DNA from: Acidobacteria bacterium RIFCSPLOWO2_12_FULL_66_21
GTDB taxonomy: Bacteria; Acidobacteriota; Vicinamibacteria; Vicinamibacterales; 2-12-FULL-66-21
NCBI GenBank assembly: GCA_001767455.1
Contig: MELC01000060.1
Span: 50,571 to 114,570, forward strand
Direction: 5' to 3'
DNA: 64,000 nucleotides
Shown: positions 44,467 to 53,772 of the stretch, in pieces
Layout: each line of letters opens with the position of its first letter
Position numbering within the stretch: the first letter of the stretch is position 1
Translations under genes and position numbers: made by a program
The notes under the pieces: model-generated
What the model was told of the DNA's origin: nothing
Seen by the model: only the letters and a program-made list of their open reading frames with translations
Database searches by the model: none

Positions 44467-46614
44467 GAGTATTTCGAACGGAATGGCGGGAAGCGTGCCG
44501 AGGACAATGCGGCGGCGCCGGGGCGGCGGCTGTTGACCGGCCGGCGGCACGCGCTCGCCGGAGATCGTCACGATCAGGTTGCCCTTCAATCCCGTTTTCG
44601 CCTTCGCCGCATCCGCGCGCAGCACGAACGTCGCGCCCCCGTCCTCCAGCGCGACGTCGCCAAGTGTGATGCCGTCGGGCGGGTCGCTCAACTCGAACTG
44701 CAGATGTTCGAATGCGCGATAGCCGGGGGGCAGGGCGACCTTGATCGGCACGGACGCGCCCTGCTTCAGCGCGGCGCGCTCCGGCGCGATCCGCAGCGCC
44801 GCCCTCAGCCCGCCGCGGGCGACGATCGCGACGCGCAGCGCGTCGGCCTGCACGAGATGGCGGTAGGCAAACGCCTGCATCATGTCGTCGGCGGGCGTGG
44901 CGCGGCGGACGAGATCCTTGCCGCGGATCGTGGCGCGTCCCTGGAGTGCAATGGGCACCGGCGGTCGCATGACGTTGGGCCCGGGCACGGGCGGCACAGT
45001 CAGCGTGACCCGCACGCGATCCTGCCCCCCCGGCAACACGCCTCCCGCCAGCCTGAATCCCCCTGGCGCGCCGTCGAGCGACAACGCGATATCGCCGTCG
45101 AACCCGTCGTCGCGTCGCGCGTACACGGTCATCGGAATCGTGGTGCCGCCGATCGCATTGATGGTGGACGGCGTCACCCAGAGAGCGAAGTCAGGCGCCG
45201 GCGGACCGATGCGCAGCCGATACGCGTACTCCGGACCACTTTTTCGCTGCACGTCCCACAGCCGCACGAAATACGTTCCCGTCGCGGGGAGCGTCGCCAT
45301 CACCAGCGAGTCGGCCTGGTGCGTCAGGAGCCCGAATCCCTTGTCGTCGTGATCGTCGTTGAACGCGACGCGGCGTCCCGCGGCGTCGACGAGCTCCAGC
45401 GCGGAATCCACGGGAGAGTCGAGGCGGCGCGCGTGCACCTCCGCGACGATCGCATTCCCCGCACGCCCCTCGAAGCTGAAGACGTCGTGATCCGCGGCCT
45501 GCTGGATGCGGCCGTCCACGACAATCGGCAGGCGCACCTTCTGCGCCTCCCTGGCGGAGTTGTTCGGCTCGCGCTCGGCAACGCCGGCCCGATCCGCCGC
45601 ACCTGGCTCCATCGTCCTCGTGTTCTCCCGGCGCGGAAGCGCGCCGCCAACGACCGGCCGCTCGCCTATGGCGATGCGGTAGACGAAGTCCTCGCGCCCG
45701 CGGTACAGCGCATCGCGAATTTCAAGGACGTACTCGCCGTCCGCGGGGATTTCACACTGAAGGACCGGGTCGGGACGGTAACGGTCGTCGTCCTGGTACG
45801 CGATCTCCTTGCCGTTGCCATCGAACAGGGCCACCGTCGACTGGAACCAGCCTGGAACGGCGTCCGCAAGATAGGGGATCAGATCCCGTGCGCTGACGGC
45901 GGCCACCAGGCGCTGGCCCTTGCGGGCCATGAAACGGTAGCGATCCACGTCGCCAGGCATGTACTGCGGTCCTTGCCTGAGCGGGAACCTCACGCGATCG
46001 ATGTCTCCCGGAATGACGCGGCCGTTCACGACGGCGGGAATCGTGATGCCCAGCTCCGCGTCGGCCTTGGTGTTCTTCACGTCGAGCTCGCGGAATTCGG
46101 AGAGCTCGCCGACCACGAACACGAGAGGATTGGTGAGGCCGAGCGGCGTCGCGAGCCGCAGCGACCGCGCGCCGGGCTCCGCCGACACGTCGATGGCCAC
46201 ATCAATCGTGACGAACTCCGAGAGCACCGGCGCCGCATTCCGTCGCACTGAGTCGCCGACGCGATCGCGAATCTCGATCATCTCCTTGCGCGCGGCGGGG
46301 TCGGCCGGGGTCTTCTGCAGCGCCTGGAGCTTGTCGCGCAGCTCCATGATCTGGCGCTGGTTCAGCGGCTTGTCGTGCGCGACGACGCTCGCCTGGACGC
46401 CAGGACCCGAAACCAGCACACCGCTCACGCCGTCGAGGAACTGTCCGCCGACTTTCACCTGCACGCGGGTGCCGCGCTGGCCGCCGGCAGGGTACACGTA
46501 TCCTGCGTGCGGGACGTTCTGCTGCTGGCCGCTGACCGCCGCGACGAGCGACAGCACGGCCCCGAGCCGCGCCGCAACACGCACCTGCCGTGTGTGCAAG
46601 GATGGTCCCCGCAT
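44449..46614 (-). CDS. Secreted PPC-domain protein
   Basis: A 721-residue exported protein (signal VRVAARLGAVLSLVAAVSG). The early region YVYPAGGQRGTRVQVKVGGQ is an IPT/TIG-like opening. Pre-peptidase C-terminal type beta-sandwiches follow: VRFPLRQGPQYMPGDVDRYRFMA and DGEYVLEIRD, then DGRIQQAADHDVFSFEGRAG and GTYFVRLWDV. No catalytic domain is recognised. Such proteins accompany DUF1501/DUF1549 proteins in Acidobacteria and Planctomycetes. The ATG shares a base with the DUF1501 stop codon (TAATG). The C-terminal PGAP is encoded inside a composite repeat. Confidence 0.83.
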   Translation of the reverse strand: MRGPSLHTRQVRVAARLGAVLSLVAAVSGQQQNVPHAGYVYPAGGQRGTRVQVKVGGQFLDGVSGVLVSGPGVQASVVAHDKPLNQRQIMELRDKLQALQKTPADPAARKEMIEIRDRVGDSVRRNAAPVLSEFVTIDVAIDVSAEPGARSLRLATPLGLTNPLVFVVGELSEFRELDVKNTKADAELGITIPAVVNGRVIPGDIDRVRFPLRQGPQYMPGDVDRYRFMARKGQRLVAAVSARDLIPYLADAVPGWFQSTVALFDGNGKEIAYQDDDRYRPDPVLQCEIPADGEYVLEIRDALYRGREDFVYRIAIGERPVVGGALPRRENTRTMEPGAADRAGVAEREPNNSAREAQKVRLPIVVDGRIQQAADHDVFSFEGRAGNAIVAEVHARRLDSPVDSALELVDAAGRRVAFNDDHDDKGFGLLTHQADSLVMATLPATGTYFVRLWDVQRKSGPEYAYRLRIGPPAPDFALWVTPSTINAIGGTTIPMTVYARRDDGFDGDIALSLDGAPGGFRLAGGVLPGGQDRVRVTLTVPPVPGPNVMRPPVPIALQGRATIRGKDLVRRATPADDMMQAFAYRHLVQADALRVAIVARGGLRAALRIAPERAALKQGASVPIKVALPPGYRAFEHLQFELSDPPDGITLGDVALEDGGATFVLRADAAKAKTGLKGNLIVTISGERVPPAGQQPPPRRRRIVLGTLPAIPFEILKPGAP

Positions 46615-47927
46615 TACATGATTTCCGACAGGCGTCCACCGGTCGGCGCCTTCGCGGGCGGAGACGGAATCGCGCGCACGTCCAGCCCTTCCGGGTGCGG
46701 CAGCTTCGCATCCGCGTCCATCCCGAGCAGCTCGTACATGCTGGCGATCAGATCGCTCGGCGCCACCGGCCGATCCCGCACTTCTTCGCCTCTCGCGTCG
46801 GATGCGCCGACGACGTGGCCTCCCTTGAAGCCGCCGCCGGCGACAACAGAGCAGAAGACGTCGCCGTGGTGGTTCCGTCCGCCGTTCCACGGCGCCTCCC
46901 ACGACACCTTGGGCGTGCGTCCGAACTCGCCGCCCCACCAGACGATCGTGCTGTCGAGCAGCCCGCGGTCCGACAGATCCCGCAGCAGCGTCGCCATCCC
47001 CTTGTCCATCTGCGGCAGCTTCTGGCGCATCACCTGGAAGTTCTGCTTGTGCGTGTCCCATCCCTTGTAGTTGATGGTGATGTACGGCACGCCGCGCTCG
47101 ACGAGCCGCCGCGCGACGAGACACGACTGGCCGAACGTGTTCCGCCCGTACCGCTCGCGCACCTCGTCCTTCTCCTGCGAGAGGTCGAACACCTTGCCGG
47201 CGTCGCCGAGGATCAAGTCGTACGCCTGGTCCTCCGACTTGACGAAGGCATCGAGCGCCGGCGTCCGCGGCGGGACGAGCCCGAGCGCATTCAGCCGCTG
47301 CAGCAGCTCGCGGCGGTCTCGCTGCCGGTCGTCGGAGACCGACTGTGACACCACGCCCTCGACGACGAATCGCGGCTGCGCGGGATCGCCGCCCGTCGCG
47401 AACGGCTTGTACCGCGGGCCGAGGAAACCGGCTTCCGAGAAGCGTCCCTGCAGCTCGCTGAGCACGACGTACGGCGGAATCAGCCCGCGATATCCCGCGT
47501 CGTACCCCTTGAAGAGCGAGACGACGGATCCGACCGACGGATACATCTGGCGGTCGCCGGACGCGCGGCCGGTCTGCACGGTGTAGGACGCGGTCTCGTG
47601 CGCGTTGATGCCGTGCGTCATGCTGCGGATGATCGAGTACTTGTCGGCCTCGGTCGCCAGCAGCGGCAGCAGCTCGCCGATGACGATCCCGTCCACGTTG
47701 GTGGGAATCGGCTTGTCGAGCGGGCCGCAGTAGTCGTACCCGGCGCCTGGCTTGGGATCGAAGGTGTCCAGGTGCGGTGGACCGCCCCACATCCAGATCT
47801 GGATGACCGACGTCGCCCTGGCCGTGCGCCCGGCGGCCAGCACGCCCCCGCCGAGCCTGTCGGCCAGCAGCAGGCCGGCAGCCCCGAACAGGCCGCAGCG
47901 CATCGCTTCGCGTCGTGTGGGTGCCAT
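46614..47927 (-). CDS. DUF1501 protein, sulfatase-like, Tat-type signal
   Basis: A 437-residue DUF1501 protein. The N-terminus (APTRREAMRCGLFGAAGLLL) resembles a twin-arginine signal. Family motifs are IQIWMWGGPPHLDTFDPKPG, SMTHGINAHETASY, GRNTFGQSCLVARRLVE, VPYITINYKGWDTHKQN and STIVWWGGEFGRTPK. The fold is related to alkaline phosphatase/sulfatase, with likely metal ligands in HLDTFD, DTH and GEFGR. The biochemical function is undetermined. It lies 10 bp after the DUF1549/1553 gene, the usual partner. Confidence 0.9.
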   Translation of the reverse strand: MAPTRREAMRCGLFGAAGLLLADRLGGGVLAAGRTARATSVIQIWMWGGPPHLDTFDPKPGAGYDYCGPLDKPIPTNVDGIVIGELLPLLATEADKYSIIRSMTHGINAHETASYTVQTGRASGDRQMYPSVGSVVSLFKGYDAGYRGLIPPYVVLSELQGRFSEAGFLGPRYKPFATGGDPAQPRFVVEGVVSQSVSDDRQRDRRELLQRLNALGLVPPRTPALDAFVKSEDQAYDLILGDAGKVFDLSQEKDEVRERYGRNTFGQSCLVARRLVERGVPYITINYKGWDTHKQNFQVMRQKLPQMDKGMATLLRDLSDRGLLDSTIVWWGGEFGRTPKVSWEAPWNGGRNHHGDVFCSVVAGGGFKGGHVVGASDARGEEVRDRPVAPSDLIASMYELLGMDADAKLPHPEGLDVRAIPSPPAKAPTGGRLSEIM

Positions 47928-47937
47928 AGTCAATCCG

Positions 47938-49542
47938 TCAGTGCCGGTACTGAAATTCCGCGCTGTTGATGAGCGCCCAGGCCAGATCGACGACGGCCCC
48001 ACGGCGGTTCGCGCCCGGTCGCGGCGGCCGGCCGGCCTCCGCCGCCGCCGCTGGCGCCGGCGCCGCCTCCATCCGCGCGCGGCCGTACTCGGTGGCCATC
48101 TTCAACTCGTCGTCCGTCGGGAACCGCGAGAGGATCGTGAGATACAGCCCGGTGACGACCTGCCGGACATCGCCGCGGCCGAGCAGGGCCTGCAGCGCGG
48201 GCCCCTGCTCGATCTTGCGCTGGATGAGGCTCGAATTGAGGAGCGAGAGTCGTCCGGAGGCGGTCGGCTTCGGGGTGCGCTCGGCCTCGAGGCCGGTGTC
48301 ACGCGGCGAGCGGCCGAACGTCTCCAGAAACGTGCTCGTGATGCTGCCGTCGGCGAGCGCGATGGCGCGCTGCTCCTGCGGCATGAACGTAAACGGTTCC
48401 GGGATCGCGCTCGAGTACTGCTCGGTCGTGCCCGTGATCTGGCAGAGCGCGTCGATCAGCACCTCGGCATCGAGCGGACGAAGCGTGTACCGCGAGTACT
48501 CGGCCGCCGCGGCGTCGGCCGCGCTCTCCGTTGCTTGCTGGTAGGTCCCTGAGTTCAGGATCAACCGGTACAGGTGCTTCAGGTCGTAGTGCGACGCGAT
48601 CAGCTCGCGCTCGAGGTACGACAGCAATTCCGTGTTGGCTGGCGGGTTGTCCGCACGGATGTCGTCGGGCTCATGAATAATGCCGTGCCCCATGAGCCAC
48701 GACCAGACCCGGTTGGACACGCTGCGGGCGAACCATGGATTGCCGGGCGCGGTCAGCCATCCGGCGAAGACCTCGCGCGGGTCCCGGTCCGCCGGCAGGC
48801 GCACGACGGTGCCATCCGGGAACGTTGCGGAACGGGCAGCCGCGGGGGTCGCTTCATCGAAGAAGACGATTTCTTCCTTCCACTCGCCGGTCGCCTTGTA
48901 GCCGATACGCGAGAAGAACACCGCCATCCCGGCGAGCCGCTCCTTCGGCCACTGCTCCGCGCGCGTTCCCATGAAGGTGAGGGCCACGGCCCTGCCGACG
49001 ACTGCGGGGTCGCGACCCTGCACCGCGCGGTAGAAATTCACCTGCGGCACGCGGAAGTTGCTGCCGCTCTCCGTCAGCAGTTCCCGCGCGAACCGGTCGT
49101 ACGGCACGCCGTCGCGGATGCTCGCGCGAATCCAGCGATGGTACGCCTGCACGGCGTTCGGCCACAGGTTGATCGGGAACTCCGACTTGACCCGGAGCAG
49201 GTCGCTCCATTTCATCGCCCAGTAGTCGGCGTATTCGTCGCGCTCCAGCAGCCGGTCGATGAGCGCCCGGCGTTTGTCGGCCTGGCGGTCCGTGAGGAAC
49301 GCGCGCGCTTCCTCCGCCGTCGGCAGCGTGCCGATGACGTCGAGATAGGCACGGCGGAGAAACACCGCATCGGAACAGGATGTGGGAGTCGCTGAACGGC
49401 CGCTGCCGCGACGGACGAGATCGTCGATCGTGACGCGCGCCGTAGTGGCCAGGCGGGCGGACGGACGCTGCCGCGCGGCGGGCGCGCTCGGCACAGCGAG
49501 GAGGAGCAGCACGACGACCGGCGCGACGCGCGGAGTCGTCAT
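47938..49542 (-). CDS. DUF1549/DUF1553 protein
   Basis: A 534-residue exported protein (signal APVVVLLLLAVPSAPA). The DUF1549 part near residues 60-250 shows AVFLRRAYLDVIGTLPTAEE and DYWAMKWSDLLRVKSE. The DUF1553 part follows with FARSVSNRVWSWLMGHGIIH, YDLKHLYRLILNSGTYQQ and LLNSSLIQRKIE, and ends in LAWALINSAEFQYRH. This pair is often fused to cytochrome c domains in Planctomycetes; no CxxCH is present here. Function unknown, possibly polysaccharide or sulfated-glycan processing. The ATG overlaps the RidA stop codon. Confidence 0.9.
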   Translation of the reverse strand: MTTPRVAPVVVLLLLAVPSAPAARQRPSARLATTARVTIDDLVRRGSGRSATPTSCSDAVFLRRAYLDVIGTLPTAEEARAFLTDRQADKRRALIDRLLERDEYADYWAMKWSDLLRVKSEFPINLWPNAVQAYHRWIRASIRDGVPYDRFARELLTESGSNFRVPQVNFYRAVQGRDPAVVGRAVALTFMGTRAEQWPKERLAGMAVFFSRIGYKATGEWKEEIVFFDEATPAAARSATFPDGTVVRLPADRDPREVFAGWLTAPGNPWFARSVSNRVWSWLMGHGIIHEPDDIRADNPPANTELLSYLERELIASHYDLKHLYRLILNSGTYQQATESAADAAAAEYSRYTLRPLDAEVLIDALCQITGTTEQYSSAIPEPFTFMPQEQRAIALADGSITSTFLETFGRSPRDTGLEAERTPKPTASGRLSLLNSSLIQRKIEQGPALQALLGRGDVRQVVTGLYLTILSRFPTDDELKMATEYGRARMEAAPAPAAAAEAGRPPRPGANRRGAVVDLAWALINSAEFQYRH

Positions 49543-50144
49543 GGCAGGTCGGGCGTGCGCCCACGCGGCAGGATCGCAATCGCCTCGATCTCGACCAGCA
49601 GGTCTTCGCGGCACAGTCTCGCCTGGATGCCGGTGCTTGCCGGCAGCGGATCGAGGTTCAGCCAGCGGAAGAACGCCGTGCGGATGTCATTGAAGTCCTT
49701 GTAATCGCGCTCGATGTCGCGCAGGTAGCACGTCGTCCGCACGATGTCGTGCCACGTCGCGCCTTCCGCGGCGAGCAGCGCCGTGATGTTGCGGTAGGTG
49801 CGCCAGAGCTGCGCGCGGAAGTCCCCGGTATGAACGGTGGCGCCGTGTTCGTCCACGCTCGCGGTGCCCGAGATGAGCAGCACCGTCTTGTCCGCGATGT
49901 CGAAACGCAGGCCGCGCGAAAACGACGCGGCCCGCGCGTACTCGTACGCTTCGTTCAGGACGGAAGCGGCATGGATCGCCCGCTTCCCGATGGGCGGAGG
50001 CGTGTCGTACGGGGCTTGCGTGAGGGGAGGCGGCAGCAGGCTGCCGGATGTCGAGACCACGCCGAGGGCGATCATCTCCTTTCGCTCGGCGGACGACGCC
50101 GCCGGCAGCACTTCGTGTATGCGGGGCTCGGGGTGGTATCTCAC
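49539..50144 (-). CDS. RidA-family protein
   Basis: A 201-residue RidA/YjgF-like protein, longer than the usual 130 because of an N-terminal extension (about 80 residues). The core holds LLISGTASVDEHGATVHTGD, QLWRTYRNITALLAAEGATW, VRTTCYLRDIERDY and the C-terminal RLCREDLLVEIEAIAI, with the arginine and glutamate of the deaminase site. RidA proteins hydrolyse reactive enamine/imine products of PLP enzymes. It starts at GTG and overlaps the next gene (ATGA). The combination with DUF1549 and DUF1501 genes is unusual. Confidence 0.88.
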   Translation of the reverse strand: MRYHPEPRIHEVLPAASSAERKEMIALGVVSTSGSLLPPPLTQAPYDTPPPIGKRAIHAASVLNEAYEYARAASFSRGLRFDIADKTVLLISGTASVDEHGATVHTGDFRAQLWRTYRNITALLAAEGATWHDIVRTTCYLRDIERDYKDFNDIRTAFFRWLNLDPLPASTGIQARLCREDLLVEIEAIAILPRGRTPDLP

Positions 50145-50218
50145 GTTCAGTTAGACCCGCAGTGGGCGGAAACGTTGAAACTCCGTACAATGCCGGATTT
50201 CCGGCACCCGCTCGGTGA

Positions 50219-50463
50219 TGGCAGCCCTACCCCAACTCGGTGATGGCAGCCCTGAAGGGCTGCGCAACGAAGCGGTGGTGGAGGCAGCCCTGAAGGCTGC
50301 GCAACGAAGCGGTGGTGGAGGCAGCCCTGAAGGGCTGCGCAACGAAGCGGTGGTGGAGGCAGCCCTGAAGGCTGCGCAACGAAGCGGTGGTGGAGGCAGC
50401 CCTGAAGGCTGCGCAACGAAGCGGTATAGGGAACACCGTGTTGCGCAGCCCTTTAGGGCTGCC
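50219..50463. repeat. Array of 37/38-bp repeats with one inverted copy
   Basis: Five direct copies start at 50246, 50284, 50321, 50359 and 50396. Each is the palindrome GCAGCCCTGAAGG(G)CTGC, then GCAACGAAGCGG and TGGTGGAG. Copies alternate between 38 bp (GGG) and 37 bp (GG), so the array grew as a 75-bp pair. A degenerate start lies at 50219-50245. At 50439-50463 an inverted copy (GTTGCGCAGCCCTTTAGGGC) closes the array. The array fills the 323-bp gap between the BNR protein stop and the RidA gene; no CRISPR spacers or genes are present. Confidence 0.92.
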
Positions 50464-50467
50464 ACGT

Positions 50468-53400
50468 CTACGAGATCTTCGTGCCGGCGCGCGTGACGAT
50501 CGGCGGCAGATTCTTGCGGCGAAGCTGCTCGTTGAACGCCGCCACGTCGCGCGCGAGGACCGCCTCGAGATCCGCGGCGACCTTCGCGAGCCGTCCCTCG
50601 AGTTCCTTCTGCACCTCGAGCTGCTGCGCCGTCGGACCGAAATCCGCGCTGGCCAGCCCGTTCGCCAGGTACGCGAGCTTGCTGTGCAGCTTCGCGCCCC
50701 AGCGGACACCGTCCTGGCCGTTGCCGGTCATGCGGGGCTCGATCAGTACCGACTCGACGTCGATCAGCTTCCGATCGAGCTCGCTCCCCGCCGCGACAAT
50801 CGACGCGTCGATCCGTCCGAGGTTGACGATCTGGCTGCGCACCAGCTCGATCTGGTGAATGAGGTCCGTGGCGCGGTCGAGATCGCGCGCCAGCGCGGTC
50901 ACCACCTTTCTCTGCTGCTGGATGTCCGCGTCCGTGCCACCGGAGTTGGGATCTTTCCGGACGTCGAGCTTCTCCGTCAGCGTCTTGCCGGCGGCCGTCA
51001 CCTGCACGGTGTACGTGCCTGGCGGCGCCAGGATCGTCAGCCGTCCCGTGCCCGGCGCGGCGCGCGTGCCGTCGGGGCCGAGGGTCACTTCGGGCGCATA
51101 GAGCGGCGGGGTGCGGAGGCGGACCTCCTTTGTCGGCTCGTAGCGAAGATCCCACGTCGCGCGGTTCAGGCCGGCCGCCGACGGGCCGGTGAATCGCCGC
51201 ACGACCTGTCCGTCGCGATCGAGAATCGCGATCGCCGCGGTCCCAGTCGCCGCCGACTTCAGATAGTAGTTGATGGACGCGCCGTACGCCGGATTCTGGC
51301 CGACGGTCGGGTCGTTGGACGCGGAGGCCGGCTGCGTGATATCCCGGAAACGATACGCGGGGCGCGGCGCGAACAGGTGCGCGTCGGACGCCAGGACCTG
51401 CGGCGTCAACCGCTGGAGCGGCGTGATGTCGTCCATGATCCAGAACCCGCGGCCGTAGGTCGCGATCACCAGGTCGTTGAACTGCTCCTGCACCGTAATC
51501 CAATACACGGGCGCGTGCGGCAGGTTCGCCTGCAAGGGCTGCCAGCTCTCCCCATCGTCGGTCGACGCGTAGATGGCGTTCTCGGTGCCGAGATACAGCA
51601 ATCCGCGCCGCACCGGGTCTTCACGAACGCAATGCGCGTAGCTCAACATGCCAGGTGGGATGCCGTTGACGATTGGCCGCCACGTCTTTCCGTAGTCGGC
51701 GGTCTTGTAGACGAACGGGTCGCGGCTGTTGACCTGGTGGAGATCGACCGTCAGGTACGCGGTGCCCGCGTCGTGGCGCGACGGCTCGATGTTGCCCACC
51801 GTTCCCCACGGAGGCAGCCCGGGGATGTTCTTCGTCACGTTCGTCCAGGTCTTCCCGCCGTCGCGCGTGAGCTGCACCTGGCCGTCGTTGGTACCCGCCC
51901 AGATCACGCCTTTCTCGAGCCGCGATTCCGCGATCGCCATCACGGCAAACGCGTACTCGACGCCGATGTTGTCCGGCGTCAACCCGCCGGAGATTTGCTG
52001 GCGGCTCTTGTCGTTGGTGGACAGATCCGGGCTGATCACTTCCCAGCTCTGGCCGCGGTTCGTCGTGCGGTGCACGTACTGGCTGCCCACGTACACCGTG
52101 TTGCGGTCGTGCGGCGACATCGCCAGCGGCATCGTCCAGTTGAACCGGTACCTCAGACCCGCCGGCACACCGTTCAACTGCTCGGGCCAGACCTCCACGT
52201 TGCGCGCCTGCCGCCGGTTCTCCTCGTAGATGGCGACGATGCCGCCGACGCTGCCGGATCCGGACGCGCTGGCCCAGACGATGTTGGGATCGACCGGGTC
52301 GGGCGTGGACCAGCCGCTCTCGCCGCCGGCAATCGTGTGCCACATGGCGCGGGGAATGGCGCCGCCCAGCCGGCTGTTGCTCGGGCCGCGATACGACGGA
52401 CCGTCCTGCTTGTTGCCATACACGTTGTACGGAACGAGGTTGTCGGTCGTGACGTGATAGATCTGTGCGTTCGGCAGCCGATAACGCACCCACGACCGCC
52501 CGCGCGTGAGGGAGAGCGACACGCCGGCGTCGTTGGCGACGATCATCCGTTTTGGATTCGCCGGATCGATCCACATGTCGTGGTTGTCGCCGCCCGGCGA
52601 CGAGCCGCCGGGCTGGCTCGCCAGCGTGCGTCCGCCATCGAGCGACACCGTGTAGCTGGCGGCCAGGTAGTAGGTCAGGTTCTCGTCGTCCGGCGCGACA
52701 ACGACGTGCGAGTAGTACGCCGTGCGTCCCATCGCGTTCCGGTCGTAGCTGACCACCTGCCAGGTCTCGCCGCCGTTGTCGGACCGAAACACCTGGCCGC
52801 GGTCGGTTTCCTTCCCCTTCCACGGCACGCCGTCTCCGGTCTCGATGAGCGCATACACGCGGTCCGGATTGGACGGCGCGATCGCGACGACGGTCTTCCC
52901 CGTTTCACGGGACGGCAGGCCGCGGCCGCGCACGCGCGACCATGTGGCGCCGCCATCGTTCGTGACGAACAGGCCGCTGCCGGGCCCGCCGCTCTCACGC
53001 CCCCACGTCTTGAGATCGATCTGCCACATGCCCGCGAACAGCTTGCGCGGGTTCGCGGGATCCACCGCGAGCGACGAGCAGCCGGTGTTCTCGTCCACGA
53101 AGAGGACACGCTCCCAGTTCTTTCCGCCATCGGTCGTGCGGAAGACGCCGCGCTCCTGCTGCGGGCCGTACGCGTGGCCGAGCGCGCACGCCATCACGAT
53201 GTCCGGATTGGTGGGATGGACGACGACCTTCCCGATACGTCCGGTCTTCTCGAGACCCATCCGCGTCCACGTTTTCCCAGCGTCGGTGGACTTGAAGATG
53301 CCCTCACCCACCGAGATGTGACCGCGGATGCACGCCTCGCCCGTCCCCGCCCATACGGTGCTCGCATCGCTCGGCGATACGGCGATGTCGCCAATCGACT

Positions 53401-53668
53401 GCACCGCCTGATCGTCGAAGATGGGATCCCAGCTCGCGCCGCCGTCCTCCGTCTTGAAGATGCCGCCGGACGCGGAGCCGGCGTACACCACGAGCGGATC
53501 GCCCGGCACGCCCGCGACCGCGCTGACGCGATTGCCCTCGGGCCCGACGGTCCGCCAGCGAAGCTGGCCGGCGAGCGCCGGCGCGCTGCGCGGCGCCTGG
53601 GCAACGATGCCGGAGCCGGTCAGGACGAAGAGGCCGAGCAGCAGATGACGGAGTCCGAGCGATCTCAT
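50468..53668 (-). CDS. Secreted BNR/sortilin-type propeller protein
   Basis: A 1066-residue exported protein (signal RHLLLGLFVLTGSGIVAQ). The first 700 residues contain BNR/Asp-box repeats of the VPS10/sortilin type: GGIFKTEDGGASWDPIFDD, GIFKSTDAGKTWTRMG, GVFRTTDGGKNWERV, VQLTRDGGKTWTNV and IYASTDDGESWQPL. A carboxy-terminal region (TRATWDLRYEP-like and PPGTYTVQVTAAGKTLTE) is a beta-sandwich followed by a helical tail. These giants are common in Acidobacteria, often annotated as glycosyl hydrolase, but no catalytic glycosidase residues are evident. AAAGGAG before the ATG is a good ribosome site. Confidence 0.88.
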   Translation of the reverse strand: MRSLGLRHLLLGLFVLTGSGIVAQAPRSAPALAGQLRWRTVGPEGNRVSAVAGVPGDPLVVYAGSASGGIFKTEDGGASWDPIFDDQAVQSIGDIAVSPSDASTVWAGTGEACIRGHISVGEGIFKSTDAGKTWTRMGLEKTGRIGKVVVHPTNPDIVMACALGHAYGPQQERGVFRTTDGGKNWERVLFVDENTGCSSLAVDPANPRKLFAGMWQIDLKTWGRESGGPGSGLFVTNDGGATWSRVRGRGLPSRETGKTVVAIAPSNPDRVYALIETGDGVPWKGKETDRGQVFRSDNGGETWQVVSYDRNAMGRTAYYSHVVVAPDDENLTYYLAASYTVSLDGGRTLASQPGGSSPGGDNHDMWIDPANPKRMIVANDAGVSLSLTRGRSWVRYRLPNAQIYHVTTDNLVPYNVYGNKQDGPSYRGPSNSRLGGAIPRAMWHTIAGGESGWSTPDPVDPNIVWASASGSGSVGGIVAIYEENRRQARNVEVWPEQLNGVPAGLRYRFNWTMPLAMSPHDRNTVYVGSQYVHRTTNRGQSWEVISPDLSTNDKSRQQISGGLTPDNIGVEYAFAVMAIAESRLEKGVIWAGTNDGQVQLTRDGGKTWTNVTKNIPGLPPWGTVGNIEPSRHDAGTAYLTVDLHQVNSRDPFVYKTADYGKTWRPIVNGIPPGMLSYAHCVREDPVRRGLLYLGTENAIYASTDDGESWQPLQANLPHAPVYWITVQEQFNDLVIATYGRGFWIMDDITPLQRLTPQVLASDAHLFAPRPAYRFRDITQPASASNDPTVGQNPAYGASINYYLKSAATGTAAIAILDRDGQVVRRFTGPSAAGLNRATWDLRYEPTKEVRLRTPPLYAPEVTLGPDGTRAAPGTGRLTILAPPGTYTVQVTAAGKTLTEKLDVRKDPNSGGTDADIQQQRKVVTALARDLDRATDLIHQIELVRSQIVNLGRIDASIVAAGSELDRKLIDVESVLIEPRMTGNGQDGVRWGAKLHSKLAYLANGLASADFGPTAQQLEVQKELEGRLAKVAADLEAVLARDVAAFNEQLRRKNLPPIVTRAGTKIS

Positions 53669-53689
53669 GGCCGACTCCTTTGAAAGGCA

Positions 53690-53772
53690 GCCCTGAAGGG
53701 CTGCGCAACAGGGATCTCGAATCGCACCCGGCACCCGCCTTCGCGCTGCGCGCTTCGGCGCGGCAAGCCCGG
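53690..53772. repeat. Composite palindromic element after the kinase stop
   Basis: GCAGCCCTGAAGGGCTGC plus GCAACA, a short spacer with two CACCCG units, then CGCCTTCGCGCTGCGCGC and flanks reaching the stop codon of the - strand kinase. Same polarity relative to the gene as at 2637 and 44343. Confidence 0.8.

Noticed and set aside
50219-50463. Regular 37/38-bp repeats as a CRISPR array
   Set aside because: The repeats are contiguous, with no unique spacers between them, are themselves palindromic, occur singly elsewhere in the window, and no cas gene is present.
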